From Helianthus annuus (taxonomy: Eukaryota > Streptophyta > Magnoliopsida > Asterales > Asteraceae): 64,000 bases of DNA. The DNA lies in the NCBI RefSeq assembly GCF_002127325.2, contig NC_035447.2:29509249-29573248 (forward strand), read 5' to 3'. This document shows positions 23,429 to 38,944 of this stretch, piece after piece (the stretch's first letter is position 1; every line of letters begins with the position of its first letter). Position numbers and translations under genes: made by a program. Under the pieces are notes generated by a model. The model was not told where the DNA came from. It did not search any database and saw nothing but the letters and a program-made list of their open reading frames with translations.

Positions 23429-24133
23429 TTGTTGGGAAGAAAAAAGCAAAGGACTCAGGATCCTGAGAGGATCCCTGAGAAAGCTCCAGCTCCTCCGGCA
23501 GATGCACAAGTGATCAACTTTATTTCTGGAGGATCAGACATCTGTGGTACATCCTTCTCAGCAGCTAAAAGGCATGCAAAGGAAGCTAAAATGGATAACG
23601 GAGAAAGACCTATTCGAACATCAAGTGTCTCGGAAGGAAAAGTGATAACCTTTGATGAGGATGATCGAGTTGACATCCAGGATCCTCATCATGATAGTTT
23701 AGTTATTACTCTCTTTATTTCTAACCACTTTGTCCGCAGGATCCTTATTGGCGGAGGAAGCTCAGTAAACATTATCCAGCTTGATGTTCTGAAGAAAATG
23801 GGTATCCCTGAATCAGATATCACACCAAGATCCTCCGTGCTTGTAGGATTTAGTGGCGAAACTAAGAAAACCCTGGGGGACATCAAACTCCCAATTTACG
23901 TGGAAGGATTACATAATTATCAGAAATTTTGTGTTATTGACTGTTTGTCTTGTTGTAATGTTATCCTTGGCAGGCCTTGGATACACGATATGAAGGCAGT
24001 CCCGTCCACCTACCATCAATGTGTGAAGCTCCCTAGCCCATGGGGAATAATCAAGATCGATAGTGATCAACAGGAGGCTAAGGATTGTTACACCTCATCA
24101 ATGAAACCAGCCTCGAAACCAAGGGAGCAATAG
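23429..24133 (+). pseudogene. pro: Element B retropepsin-like protease region, catalytic Asp lost
   Basis: In the same frame as Gag. Residues 1-50 are a basic linker with INFISGGSDICG. The protease fold follows: ALVITL-like strand (DSLVITLFISNHFV), flap region with VLVGFSGETKKTLG, and CNVILGRPWIHDMKAVPSTYH, the usual Tat end of the domain. The active site should be D-[GN]-G-S-S, as in A (LVDNGSS). Here the codon at 23750-23752 is GGC, giving LIGGGSS, which lacks the nucleophilic Asp and should abolish cleavage. The segment ends at the TAG at 24131-24133, which has a readthrough context. With the TAG at 23426 upstream it can only be made by two suppressions, so I list it as broken. Confidence 0.8.
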
Positions 24134-27439
<3,306 letters not shown>

Positions 27440-28802
27440 AGCAGGATCCTTCTGGCATGATTGATCCTTACATTGGAAGTATCCTTCAAGGATCCCTGAA
27501 GCATCAATGATCCTTACTCTGGTAATGTCCTAAGCTCGAACTCTTATTTACATATCTTCTTATTTAAGGATAAGGATCATGTATCCTTCATCCTTCTCTC
27601 ACGAGATTTTGAGTTCTGATAAGTCCAGGTATCCTTAGCATAATGTTAACAATCTTCAGAAGCAACTCAGATCCTTGGGCTTGTCCCCAGTTTTCGCCTG
27701 TAGCGCACGATGATCCTGGTATAGTTCACGTCTTTGGGACCAGTACTCGCTTTAGGGGCTGATAACCTCATTGTACTGGCTATACCTAGGATCCTACGTA
27801 TAATGGTAGACGTACCATACATCCGTTCCTAAGGTTTCTAACGTTTTCACGTTAGCTGAGGTTTTGGCATTTTCATGTCACTAAGTTTGGATAGTCGCCA
27901 GTGAGGGCCATACTCCAGTTTACATACGATCCTTGGGCTTGTCCCCAGTTATCCTTTGGGCTTGTCCCCAGTTATCCTTCGGGCTTGTCCCCAGTGATCC
28001 TTTGGGCTTGTCCCCAATTATCCTTTGGGCTTGTCCCCAGTTACTAACTTATCTTTTATATTGGCTTAGTCCCAAGTTATGTTCTACTTTTCAGGTTTTC
28101 AAAGTTAAACAATTAAGGATCCTTAATCCTTATTATCCACTAAAGTTTCACTTATGGTTATCCTGATTAAAGGTTAGGATCCTAACTTGGATCCTCAGGT
28201 ATGATCCTCAACTATTTTCAATTTCATTCATTAATTGTTTGAATAACCCTTAGACTTTGACAACTGAACCTATGATCCTTAAAATAAACTACTTTGAAAA
28301 TTTTCGATTATAGGATATTTGATCCAGGATCATATCCTAAATTTCTTACACATAATTTGCTTAACCTTTCTCACTCGGGCAAATATATATCAAAACAATT
28401 GGAAATTAAAAGGATAACAACGCAAGATAAGCCAAAAAGATCAAAGTAATTTTATTAACAAAGGTTTAAAACCCTTCATAAGTTGTCAAAATTGCCAACC
28501 CACGTTTCTACCAGCAAAACGTGGCCCGTCCACATGGGTTGGCAAAGGGTGTCCATTGTTTGTGCGGTCATAGCATGCAGGAAATTAAAAGGCGGCAGGA
28601 TCACAATGGCTTCATCCCCCAAACAGAGGATCCCTCCACCATGTGTAATCCTACCTATTATCTGAAGGATACTGGATCCTCAACCCTAAACCTATTGTTC
28701 CAAAGTTACAGACCATAATTGTTTAAAAACATCAACAAACACAAAAAAAAAATTGGGCTCCGGCTATGTCTAGAAGTTTCCTTCATCGCCCAATCCTGCA
28801 GC
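27440..28802 (+). other. Element B 3' spacer
   Basis: Non-coding on the plus strand and very rich in ATCCT/AGGAT. It includes the 23-bp minisatellite at 27929-28042 and runs to the stop end of the antisense gene. Short plus-strand frames here follow the repeats. Confidence 0.75.
27929..28042. repeat. 23-bp minisatellite, five copies
   Basis: Five head-to-tail copies of ATCCTTTGGGCTTGTCCCCAG plus TT (first copy one base short) with one or two changes each. A single related copy lies at about 27669-27691. Confidence 0.92.
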
Positions 28803-30399
28803 TCAAGCCTTCGCTGCACCATCACCACCAGCTCCACTTGCCTCTCCACCCTGATCCTTGCCAACATCACCACCCTCAAGCATCGGGACCTCCTCAGCCT
28901 CTTCATCATCCTCCAACTCTGCCAGCCTCGCCTTCCAGCCCTCAACATCCCATGTGCTCTTGTCGAAGGCAGGATCCTGAGACTCCGCAACCATCTACAG
29001 CTGGATCTTATACATGGTTATCGCAGCAGAGACCTTGGCATCCTGGGTGATCTCATGCTTCTCATAATCAAAATTGATCAGCATCCTGGCAGCTTTATCT
29101 TTGGTGGCCCGGAGCTCCTTCTCAAGATCAGCTATCTTAAGATCCTTCAGCACACCCATCTGTTGGAGGTCAGCAATTTGGCGGTCTTGATCCTCGACGT
29201 GGCCAACATAAGTCTCTATCTCAGCAAATTTCTGCAAGGAAAACAAGGCATAACATCAGAAACAAGTGATCCTCAAAACTGTCAGGATAACAAACAGGGG
29301 CAGTGATCCTTACCTCGTTGAAGTAGTCCAGAAACTGTTGGTGGAGCAGGGGCAGACCTTGTAGATCCTCAGGGGCCTTTCTCTTCTTTCCTTTACCCCT
29401 AATAGGTGCTTTAGGGGCTGAAGCGGTTGGGCTAGCAGCAGGAGTCTTCTTCCTTGCAGACTTGACATTAGCAAGATCATCAATACCGAACTTTGAAGCA
29501 GACTTAGAGGATTTTCCAGCACCTACACAACCAAAATAAGATAAGTATTCTAATTAAACTTGAAAATCCTATATAGAATTACTTTTTAAATGAGGATACT
29601 TACTTGACATTGTGACAGAGGCAGAGGATACTTCTTGAGAATCCTGGGTAGCAACCTGGAAAGTTCTTGTCTCCGGATCAAGCTTCTTAAAGGCCAAAAG
29701 TCTCTCTTTTGCAGCAGGTGTCAACTTCAGATGAGAGATGGAGATAGCTGCACAAAAAATAACAGAACATCAGTAATCCTTATGCTAAAAGATAGGTCCT
29801 ACGGTGATCCTTCCAGGATCCTCTATCCTACCATGAGTAGCCCACTCCTTGGGCAAATCCTTCCCATCAGGGATGGTATCTCTCCTAACAAAAAAGAACC
29901 GTCGCTTCCAGTTCCTGTCGTTCTTGGTAACTTTGAAGACAGGATGATCCTCTCCAGCTTTTCGCTTAAACAAGTGTCGGTGGGATTCGAAAGTGGTAAG
30001 ATCATACATCTCAGCCAACTCCGCCATGCCAAGGTCAATACCCTCTTGCCCAATGATCCTTTCAAGGGTGTATAACACCCTCCAGATCATCGGCATAGCC
30101 TGGATATAGCTGATGCCGGTAAGGGAGAAGAAAGATCGGGTGAATTGGGGAAAAGGATACGAATATCCTATCAAGAAAGGAGTGACCGGGAAAGCTACCC
30201 AAGTCTCAGAAATATAATCGCTCAGAGCGGTAGGGTCAAAAGATTTAAAGAGGGTGTTCGCCGGAAAACAATGACGGATTTTGTCGATGTAAGGATCAGT
30301 AAAACAACACCTCTCAGTGGGAGAATCCTTGATGATCCCTTGACTCTTCAAGGGACTGTTCTTCTTAGGATCCTTGTGTGGGGAGTTCCGGAGCAACAT
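28803..30399 (-). CDS. Antisense four-exon gene of element B (Transposase_28-like)
   Basis: Opposite strand to B's gag-pol, between pol and the 3' LTR. Inferred exons (minus): 30399-29832 (568 nt), 29747-29604 (144), 29522-29314 (209), 29231-28803 (429). Introns of 84, 81 and 82 bp all have GT-AG ends. Exon 1 has the PF04195-like domain: FPVTPFLIGYSYPFP, LTGISYIQAMPMIWRVL, WKRRFFFVRRDT. Exons 2-3 are Lys/Ser/Pro-rich and basic (GKGKKRKAP, a possible nuclear signal). Exon 4 is a coiled coil (LKIADLEKELRATK) with an acidic Gly/Ala tail. The frame is open through all junctions for 385 codons to TAG 28995-28997. Homology with A after that point (WDVEGWKARL against NVKAWEAKL) suggests the ancestral end is 28803. 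The start was chosen because exon 1 length then equals A's exactly. Function unknown. Confidence 0.8.
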
Positions 30400-30538
30400 T
30401 TTTTCAAGACGATGGAAAGGAAAAGAAAAACAGAGCAAGCAAGATAGAAGGAGAAGGGTAATACCTGTTCAATCATCTGATCGCGGTTATAAAGGGGAGA
30501 GTTCTCGAATTTAAATGCAAACGATCCTATCCCTATTT

Positions 30539-30628
30539 CTATTTATAATGATGATTTGTGCAGGGTTGTCATCTCCATGACGTCAGATCGCAACGGATAG
30601 TTCATTCTTAACGGCTATATATCCGTTG
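30539..30628 (-). promoter_or_regulatory. Promoter-like region of B's antisense gene
   Basis: On the minus strand: CAACGGATATAT at 30628-30617, an inverted partner of CAACGGATA at 30591-30599, the palindrome TGACGTCA at 30585-30578 (a bZIP/C-box type site), then TATAAATAG at 30547-30539, 140 bp before the ATG. CAACGGATATAT also occurs upstream of A's antisense gene (18339-18350) at nearly the same distance from the start codon. Confidence 0.6.
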
Positions 30629-30691
30629 AGTTAGTTAGAGATAAGATTCAGCAAAATATAACTCGTTTATATTACATAAATACTCCTTATA

Positions 30692-30704
30692 TTTTGGGGG
30701 CAAT
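30692..30704 (+). other. Polypurine tract of element B
   Basis: TTTTGGGGGCAAT directly before the 3' LTR. Confidence 0.85.
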
Positions 30705-31418
30705 TGTTAGGGCTGGATTTTTATGACCTATGATCCTTACATGTGATCCTAACAAGTGATCCTTACTTCTTTGGCAGATAGTGATCCTCAGAGGAGCTCC
30801 AGGATCAGGATCACGGATCATCCTAAGGATCCTCACACTAACGATTGTTCTCTTTGGATTAAATGTTGTTTTGCAGGAATTACTAGTTGGACTTGGTCTT
30901 AGCAACGTAAACAAGGAATCTATCACGCTAATTTTGCACATGCATAATCAAAGATGGACGTTATGAAGAATATGGAAACTCAGCACAATTCAAGGGCGAT
31001 TATTTAGGCTAAATTTACTTCTATTTCTAAAGGGGTAACGAGCTAGTAGTTAGGTGATTTGCCTAAAATAGAACCACACACACTTGTATAAAAGGCACTC
31101 TTGAACGTTCGGAAGACACAACACATTTCTCACACGCTTTGACACACGATACTATAGTGATCCTTGTACTTAGCTCGTTACCATCCGAAGTTGTAACCAT
31201 TATTTGTTATATTGAAGTTTGGTGATCGGTAGTTTCCATCACCCGAGGTTTTTTATGCCGAAGATCATTGATCAAGGGCTTTTTCCTCGTATAAATCCTT
31301 GTGTCACTTGTGCATTTTACATTTGAGTGATCCTTCACTTTGTTCATCATACCAAGCATCATTCCCCGTTTTCATAAAGTTTGGTTGCATTATCTTTAAG
31401 TGATTTTTGACCAAAACA
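30705..31418 (+). repeat. 3' LTR of element B (714 bp)
   Basis: Same length as the 5' LTR with three substitutions by eye. Followed by the AATAT duplication. Confidence 0.97.
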
Positions 31419-31423
31419 AATAT

Positions 31424-32544
31424 ACTCAGTGATATCCTATGCAGACTTTCGTAAAATAGGACCTCTCAATATCCAAGCAATTTGGACAAAGTTTCTCAAA
31501 ATAGTTTAATTTTCAAAATCTCAACTAATCCGAATAAAGTTTTCAAAGGAAAAAGATAGTTTACTCAGAATTTATAAACAAATCCAACTCTGATTTTTAA
31601 ACCCAAGTATTGCATCCCAAAGGTTCCAACCAAATATCCTGAATCATATCCCGAGAATATATCTCTAGAATATATCCTAGAGATATATTCTGATCAGGAT
31701 ACTTAAACTTTAAACATGGTTTCAAAAGTTCAATCACGTTGTGTAAGATTCACAAAGGAAAGATCATACCAGGAATAGAGTGTAACCCTAGTTCCAAACT
31801 TCAATCCTTCTTGTAATTCCTTGTACCAAGATGTCCCCAGTCTTTGTACACTTGGTTCAAACCTGACTCTTTGTGCCTTACATAATCGTCTTAGGAGAAA
31901 TGTCCCCTGTGCACGAAATCTTCCAACACTTAGAAAAAATTGCTTAGATTTATGTTCAACTGCGTAGACAGTTCTTGTGTTACTGGGGTAAAACCCAAAA
32001 ACATCCTGGAGATAAATCCTTAGTATCCTGGGGATAATCCCAAATTTTCATGCGCTACAGGCGGGAGTGTATAAACTCCAAGACTTAGAAAGGTGAAAAC
32101 TTTTAAACCTTAGAGAGTATGAAAATACTCTTTCGCGAGAGAGGGTGATCAATCCTCGTATACCATAAGGATCCAGGGTATAGCCAACAGTAACGAAATT
32201 GTCAGCCACTTTTACATGAACTGGTCCCGCCACCTTGAACTATCCCTGGATAACTTGCGCTCCAGGCGGGGTGTTTAAAGGTGAATACCTTTAAACCTTT
32301 GAAAGGATCAGGATCCCTTAAACGTGAGAGAGGGGGCCAATCCTCTAATCTTTCGAAGTATACTAAGTGTGTATCCCGGAGCTGTATCCCGAAGCATATT
32401 CTGCAAAACAACCTTAAACTAAGGTGGGTGTTAGCTTGGCTAACACCCCTCCGATGCTTAATTAGTATTGGGTTCAAGTAAAATAAATTATGTTTAAAAG
32501 AGACAGAATTCATACCATATTGAGTTAGAAATTAAATTGTAAAC
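31424..32544 (-). other. Element A spacer between integrase end and B insertion
   Basis: No protein motifs. ATCCTG/CAGGAT-rich, with repeated phrases such as the pair around 32050-32110 and 32250-32310 (CAGGCGGG followed by TTTAAACCTT). It corresponds to B's 27440-28802 spacer. Confidence 0.65.
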
Positions 32545-35500
32545 TCACTTGAAATAGGCTTTGAGATGTATAGCATTCCAGGATCTTGGTAGCATATCCC
32601 CCTCCATATCCTTGAGTCGGTATGCTCCTTTTCCTGATTCTGATTCAATCTCATAGGGTCCTTCCCATTTTGGAGCCAACTTTCCATCAGCAGGATTCGT
32701 AGTATTCTGGAAAGCCTTTCTCAATACCCAATCTCCAACCTGGAACCTTCTAGTCCTTATATTTTTGTTATATGCTTTGGATATCCTCTGTTGATATGCT
32801 GCCATCCTTAGCTTTGCTGCATCTCTTGTTTCATCTACAGTATCTAACTCTTGGCACATAGCTTCAGGATTCTGCTCAGGATCTCGGAGATTGGATCTTG
32901 CCGTAGGTATCATCATTTCTGTTGGGATCACCGCTTCTGCTCCAAATACTAAGGAGAAAGGAGTTTGGCCAGTTGCACTATTCACCGTCGTCCTATCGGC
33001 CCACAAAACAAAGGGTAATTCTTCTGCCCATCTTCCTTTCTTAACCCCTAGTCTCTTTTTCAAGTTGTTGACAATTATCGTGTTCGAGGATTCTGCTTGT
33101 CCATTTGCTTGAGGATGTACCAGAGTGGATGTGATCATCTTGATTCCCAACTCTTGCAAAAGTCGGTAGTCCTTCTACTTATACATTGAGATCCATTATC
33201 GCAAATTATCTCAGCTGGTACTCCAAACCTAGTCAGGATGTTCCTTTTTATGAAGGATACCACTTCTTGATCTCTGACCTGAACAAATGCTTCTGCTTCA
33301 ACCCACTTGGAGAAATAATCCGTCATTGCCAACATAAAAACCTTTCCTCCCGGAGCCTTTGAAAGCTTTCCCACTATATCCATCCCCCATTTCATAAACG
33401 GCCAAGGGGAAACAATAGGATACAATGGTTCAGCAGGCTGATGTAATATATTACTATGCCTTTAACATGCATCACATCTTCGAGCATATTCTGCAGCATC
33501 TTTTCTCATCGTCGCCCAATAATATCCTGTTCTCAACACCTTCGAGAACAAAGACCTGCCCCCAGTATGGTTACCACAATCTCCTTCGTGGATATCCTGG
33601 GGTACCTCTTTGGTCTCGGGATCCTCCAGGCACCTCAGATACGGACCTGCAAGAGATTTCTTGTACAAAAAAGTTATTTATAATAGCAAATCGTGAAACC
33701 TTCATCCTAAAGGCCTTAGGATTCTCATCTTTGGGGATATGTCCATCCTTGAGATATCTTGTGATTGGAACCGTCCAGGACTTAGGATCCTCCTCGGGAT
33801 ACTTGTCATCAGGATCCTGAATACTTATTACTTCCTTATCCTGAGGATTCGTCGCAGGATACAGGATATGTAATATTGGTATTCGGGTTCCTTCCGGTAT
33901 CCTGACCGATGATCCCAGATTTCCAAGGCATCAGCTTCAGCATTATCCTCTCTTGGTACCTGTTCAAGTGTAAAAATATCGAAATATCCTGCTAATTTTT
34001 TGAGAATCTCGAGATACTCGATTAACTTCTCTCCTTTAACTGCATAGGTTCATTAAAATGATTAGTGATTAACAAAGAGTCAACATATACTTGCAAATTC
34101 GTGATACTCATACTTTTAGCCAACTCTAATCCTGCAATCAAAGCTTCATATTCTGCCTCATTATTAGTAGCAGGAAATTCACACCTAATAGCCTGGGGTA
34201 ATATGTCCCCCTGTGGCGATTTTAGTAGTATACATAGACCGACACCTCTTACATTAGAGGCACCATCAGTATACAATGTCCAGCATTCTAAGGATTCTCC
34301 TAGCTGTTGAACTTCTAAGTCTACTTCATTTTGAATGTCACTACTTAAATCAGCCACAAAGTCAGCTAAAGCCTGAGACTCTATGGCATTTCTTGGTTCA
34401 TACACTAAGTCATAAGCACTTAATTTCACTGACCACTTAGCCATTCTACCTGACATCTCGGGTTTCCTAAGCACATTTTTAACAGGATAATTTATTTTAA
34501 CATGAATCCTATGTGTTTCAAAGTAATGTCTAAGCTTTATTGATGCCATAACTAAGGCTAATATTAATTTTTCTAAATGAGAATATCTAGTTTCAGCATC
34601 TAATAAACTTTTGCTAACATAATAAACAGGATACTGCTGACCTTCATGATCCTTTACAACGACAACACTTACTGCATTCCCTGATACTGCAAGATACAGG
34701 GATAATGGTTCACCATCCTCAGGCTTCATTAGTAGAGGTGCAGTTGAGAGGTATTGCTTCAAATCCTACAAGGCTGCTTCATGCTTCTCCCCCCATTCAA
34801 ACTTCTTATTTTTCTTCAGGATATCATAAAACTCCTTGCATTTTTCTGAGGATCTTGAGATAAATCTATTTAATGCTGCTACTCGTCCTGTCAGTCTTTG
34901 AACATCCTTCATGTTAGAAGGTGATTTGATATCTAGGATGGCTTTGATCTGTTCTGGGCTTGCTTCTATCCCTCTTTTAGTTACCATATATCCTAGAAAC
35001 TTTCCTGCCCCCACTCCAAAATGGCACTTAGCAGGATTCAGCTTCATGTTGTACTGATCCAGGATATCAAATGCTGCTTCAATATCCTGAAGATGATCCT
35101 CAGCCTTCTTAGACTTTACTACCATGTCATCGATGTACACCTCCATAGTGTCCCCCAGTTTGTCTTTGAACATCATGTTTACCAATCTCTGGTATGTTGC
35201 ACCTGCATTTTTCAAACCGAAAGGCATAGCAGTATAACAATAAATACCTGTTGGTGTCATGAAGGCAGTATCCTCCTGGTCCGAAGGTTCCATTTGGATC
35301 TGCTGAAATCCTGAGGATGCATCCATGAAGGTTAACATTTCATGGCCGGCAGTAGCATCTACCATTGAGTCAATATGAGGAAGAGGAAACGGGTCCTTTG
35401 GACAAGCCTTGTTCAAGTCTGTATAATCCACACAAACTCTCCATTTCCCGTTTTTTTCTGTACCACTACTACATTTGCTAGCCACCTTGGAAATTTGACC

Positions 35501-35841
35501 TCTCTGATCATTTTCGACTTCAACAATCTGTCTACTTCTTCCTGAATAATTGCATTTCGTTCTGGAGCAAATTTCCTTCTTTTCTGTTGGCCAGGCTTGA
35601 ATGACCTGTCAATACCAAGCTTGTGTGTTATAACATCCTTGGAAATACCTGTCATATCCTCGTGCTTCCACGCGAATGTTGACATCCTGCATTTCAAAAA
35701 GTTAGTTAATTGGTCCTTAACATCCGGAGGGATATTGGTCCCTACGAGCACCGAGATATCCGGATTATCCTGATCCAGGACAACTTTCTTTACATCCTGC
35801 TCCAAAGCCTCCGCGATATCCTGGGCCCGTATCTTTAATTG
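32545..35841 (-). pseudogene. pol: Element A Pol, multiple frameshifts and stops
   Basis: Minus strand from just after the UAG at 35842 to the stop at 32545. The RT N-terminus (35805-35450) is broken at 35451-35457, where a run of 7 T's (A's in sense) has lost one base within QKKNGKWRV. RT resumes with FMDASSGFQQIQ and catalytic YIDDMVVKSK. It stops at TAG near 34763, where B has a sense codon (HEAAL then stop then DLKQY). RNase H and archaeal-type RNase H (34762-34022) include LYTDGASNVRG and NNEAEYEALIAGL. A further frameshift near 34048 is followed by decay to 33668. The integrase finger (GNHTGGRSLF to CDAC) is in one frame; the core with GMDIVGK and CDNGSQ, and then NGQAESSN to the end, are in two others. 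It is recognisable but non-functional. Confidence 0.88.
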
Positions 35842-35847
35842 CTATGC
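35836..35847 (-). promoter_or_regulatory. Candidate stop-codon readthrough site (A)
   Basis: Minus strand GCA TAG CAA TTA (TAG at 35844-35842). The downstream six bases and the frame relation to pol are the same as in B, although the protein sequence before the stop has diverged (KPNAA against KPREQ). Confidence 0.7.
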
Positions 35848-38095
35848 TGCATTAGGCTTGGTAGAGGATTTCATGGAGGATGAGTAACACTCCTTTGCTT
35901 CCTGCTGGTCACTATCTACTTTGATAACCCCCCAAGGTGTAGGGATTTTGATGCACTGATGATAAGTTGATGGCACAGCTTTCATATCATGGATCCATGG
36001 CCTGCCCAATATAATATTATAGCAGGATAGGGTGTCCATCACACAGAAGCGTTGTATTGAATTGACCCCTTCAACATATACTAGTAATTTAATCTCTCCC
36101 ACGGTATTCCTAGCTTCTCCACTGAAGCCAACGAGTACAGTGGATTTTGAAGTGATATCCATTGGGGATACATTCATCCTCTTCAACGTCTCTAGTTGGA
36201 TTATGTTGACGGAGCTTCCATTGTCCACCAATATCCTGCGTACAAAATGGTTAGCCACATATAATGTTATTACCAGAGCATCATGGTGAGGATCCTGGAT
36301 AGTATCCCTGTCATCACTATCAAAAGTGATCACTTTGTCAGCTGTGAGGGTCGTCATCCTGGTTGGTCTTTCCCCTCTTTCAGCTTTAGCCTCCTTTGCA
36401 TGTCTCTTGGCCGCGGAACATGAAGTTCCACAAATGTCGGATCCTCCTGAAATAAAGTTGATTATCTTGGCATCTGCAGGAGGTGATGCTGCACGTTCAG
36501 GATCCTTCTCAGTATCCTGACCCTTATTCTTCTTTCTTCCCAGAAGATCCTTCAGATATCCTTTGCTTAAGAGATAACTTATTTCTTTCCTCAGGGCAAT
36601 GCAATCCTTAGTAACATGTCCGAAATCCTCATGGAAGGCACACCATTTGGACTTATCCTTCCAATCAGCTTTTTGTTGATTCTTCCGAGGCCACCTGGCT
36701 TTGTCTCCTAAACCCTGCATAGCATACATCAATTCAGGTATGTTAACAGAGAAACAATATTCAGACAGCTCAGGATACTCTTCAAGATCCTCATCTTCAA
36801 CAGCATTGACTTTTTTGCCATCATTTCTGCCATATGGCTTTGAGCGATATGGTTTATATGAGGATTCTGATTTCCTGTTGGTTGACTCATAGGTTGTGGA
36901 CGAATTCATTCTCTCTTGCATCTTTTTATCATCCTCCAGCCGAATGTATCTCAATGCCCTGTTACGAGCTTCATCCAGATTCCTGCAGGGATTCATCACA
37001 AGATCCTGGTAAAATTGAGAATCTTTCTGCAATCCCATCTTGAAAGCCTGCACAGCTGTTGCGACATCAAGGTGCGGGATATCCAAGGATTCCCGGCTAA
37101 ACTTATTCACATAGTCCCTCAAGGATTCCTGAGGTCCTTGAGTTATCCTGTAAAGATCACTCGTTAATTTCTCAAAACTCCGGCTGCAAGAAAATTGACT
37201 ATTAAATAAGTTAACCAAATGAGCAAAAGAAGTAATTGAGTGAGGAGGAACGTTTAACAGTCATTTTAAGGCTGATCCTGTTAAGGTAGAGCCGAAACCC
37301 TTGCATAAGCATGCTTCCTTAAGTTCCGGAGGGATAGGATTGATTTCCATCTGTTCCCTATACTGGGCAATATGCTCCTCAGGATCCGTGGTTCCATCAT
37401 AAAGCTTCATGGGGATGCACAAACCGAGATATCCTGTGACTATCCTGGGATACTTCAGGAATTAGCTGAACCACCCCAGGTACACTGGATATCATATCCT
37501 TTAGCTTCTGAAGCTCCCTAGATAATGCTGATGTCACACCTGTATCCTGCAAAGATCCAACACTGTTAGTGGCAAGAGTATTATTATTATTAGACACATT
37601 ACCAATCTGAGGATTTTGGCCATATCCTGAAGCATATCCTGAGCTCCTCACTGTTGACACTCTAACCGAAGAGGGTATCTCAGGGGTAGGATTGCGGGGA
37701 TGGCTAGGCACAATATTTCCCCGGTTATCCTTAGTGTAAACTGCAGAACTGAAGTTCAAAGCCCCGGGCTGGAAGGGAGTGATAGTATCTTCAGCAGACC
37801 TGCTCGAGCTTGACTTCAAGAGTTGTATTTCTCTCATCAGCATCTGATTAGTTTTCTGGTGCTGCCTCATCTGTTCCTGTACACTACCAAAAAAATTTAG
37901 AATTTCCTCATTAGAAGCTAGAACAGGACCGGATCCTTGGACATTGCGAGTGGGAATAACATCCCGAGCCACATGAATTTCAGTTCCTTGAGAAGAAGCT
38001 TGAGATCTCGGAGGAGGTGGTGGAAGCACCGAACCAATTGTTGCAGAGGTTGAAGCAGACATAGTAGAAGAGCTCATGTTTAATCTTGAGGCCAT
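35842..38095 (-). pseudogene. gag: Element A Gag-protease, one frameshift and one stop
   Basis: Starts at ATG 38095 (MASRLNMSSS, aligned with B's MASSLKNTST) and ends at TAG 35842. The N-terminal Ser/Pro-rich part has VLPPPPPRSQ. The frame is lost near 37400-37430, between ISRFVHP and MKLYDGTTD, with several residues missing. TGA replaces a Trp codon near 37263 (ALK then stop then LLNVPPHS). From 37218 the frame is open: FNSQFSCSRSFEKLTSDLYRI, the knuckle WCAFHEDFGHVTKDC, LKDLLGRKK (no stop here, unlike B), then protease with an intact LVDNGSSVNII catalytic motif and NIILGRPWIHDMKAVPS. Gag and protease are one frame here, which argues that B's stop at 23426 is secondary. Confidence 0.88.
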
Positions 38096-38179
38096 TGAAA
38101 ACAGTTTTGAAAAGAATTTCGAAAACAGAAAACCAAGTAATGATTTTAACAAAGTATTGATTAAAAATAGCACCACTTG

Positions 38180-38197
38180 CCCCATGGTGGGCGCCAA
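38180..38197 (-). other. Primer binding site of element A
   Basis: Minus strand TTGGCGCCCACCATGGGG next to the 5' LTR; one base differs from B's site (A for G). Confidence 0.8.
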
Positions 38198-38199
38198 AT

Positions 38200-38939
38200 T
38201 GTTTTGGTCAAAAATTACCTAAGCAATTTAGTTATCAAATTAGTTAAGTGAGGTACTGTGCTAAGAGAATGTGTTCAAAAATATGTTGATTGAGTTGTTT
38301 GTAAACACAGTTTCAGGATACGGCTCAGGATACAGAGCCGTATTGATGATCAAACAATGAGCAGAAAAGTAAAGGGTGACACAGGATATACGAGGAAAGC
38401 CCTTGATCAATCTAGATCGCCGGCATAAAACCTCAGGAGCTGACAATCGCAGCTGCCTTGTTCTTCAATTACTTCAAATATCAGGATACCGTGCAGGATT
38501 TGATACGGATCAACTAAGTGTTACAATGAGATTTGAGTACAAGTGTTTGCGTGTGGTGATTGCTAGTAGCTAGAGAGCAAAGTGTGCGAAAGAGTGTGTG
38601 TGACTTAATCTGATCCGATCAATTTATTTATAGTAAAAAGAAAGCAACCAACTATCCTATTATTCCGGGATCCGGCGAATATTCCACATATGAACGTTGC
38701 AGTCCACATCTTCCGGCTTCAACGTCTTTTATCTAACTGGTTTGCCCGAGTCTCGAGGGGAAGAAGTCCACTTGAACGTTGGAGACTTATACCCTTTAAT
38801 CTGCACGTGGTTAAATCAGTTATTACCAGAATATCGTATCAGGATGTTACCAATGTCCTGATCCGATATCCTGATCCCAAATAAACAATCAAAAGCAGAA
38901 TATTAATCAGGATATATGTTCAGAAAATGGCCCATAACA
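38200..38939 (-). repeat. 5' LTR of element A (740 bp)
   Basis: Matches 14917-15481 plus 18124-18303 with roughly 20 substitutions. The minus-strand start TGTTATGGGCC is at 38939. Confidence 0.93.
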
Positions 38940-38944
38940 ACAGG

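Noticed and set aside
27440..28166. Plus-strand frame at 27933-28166 as a small protein
   Set aside because: Its residues simply translate the 23-bp minisatellite.
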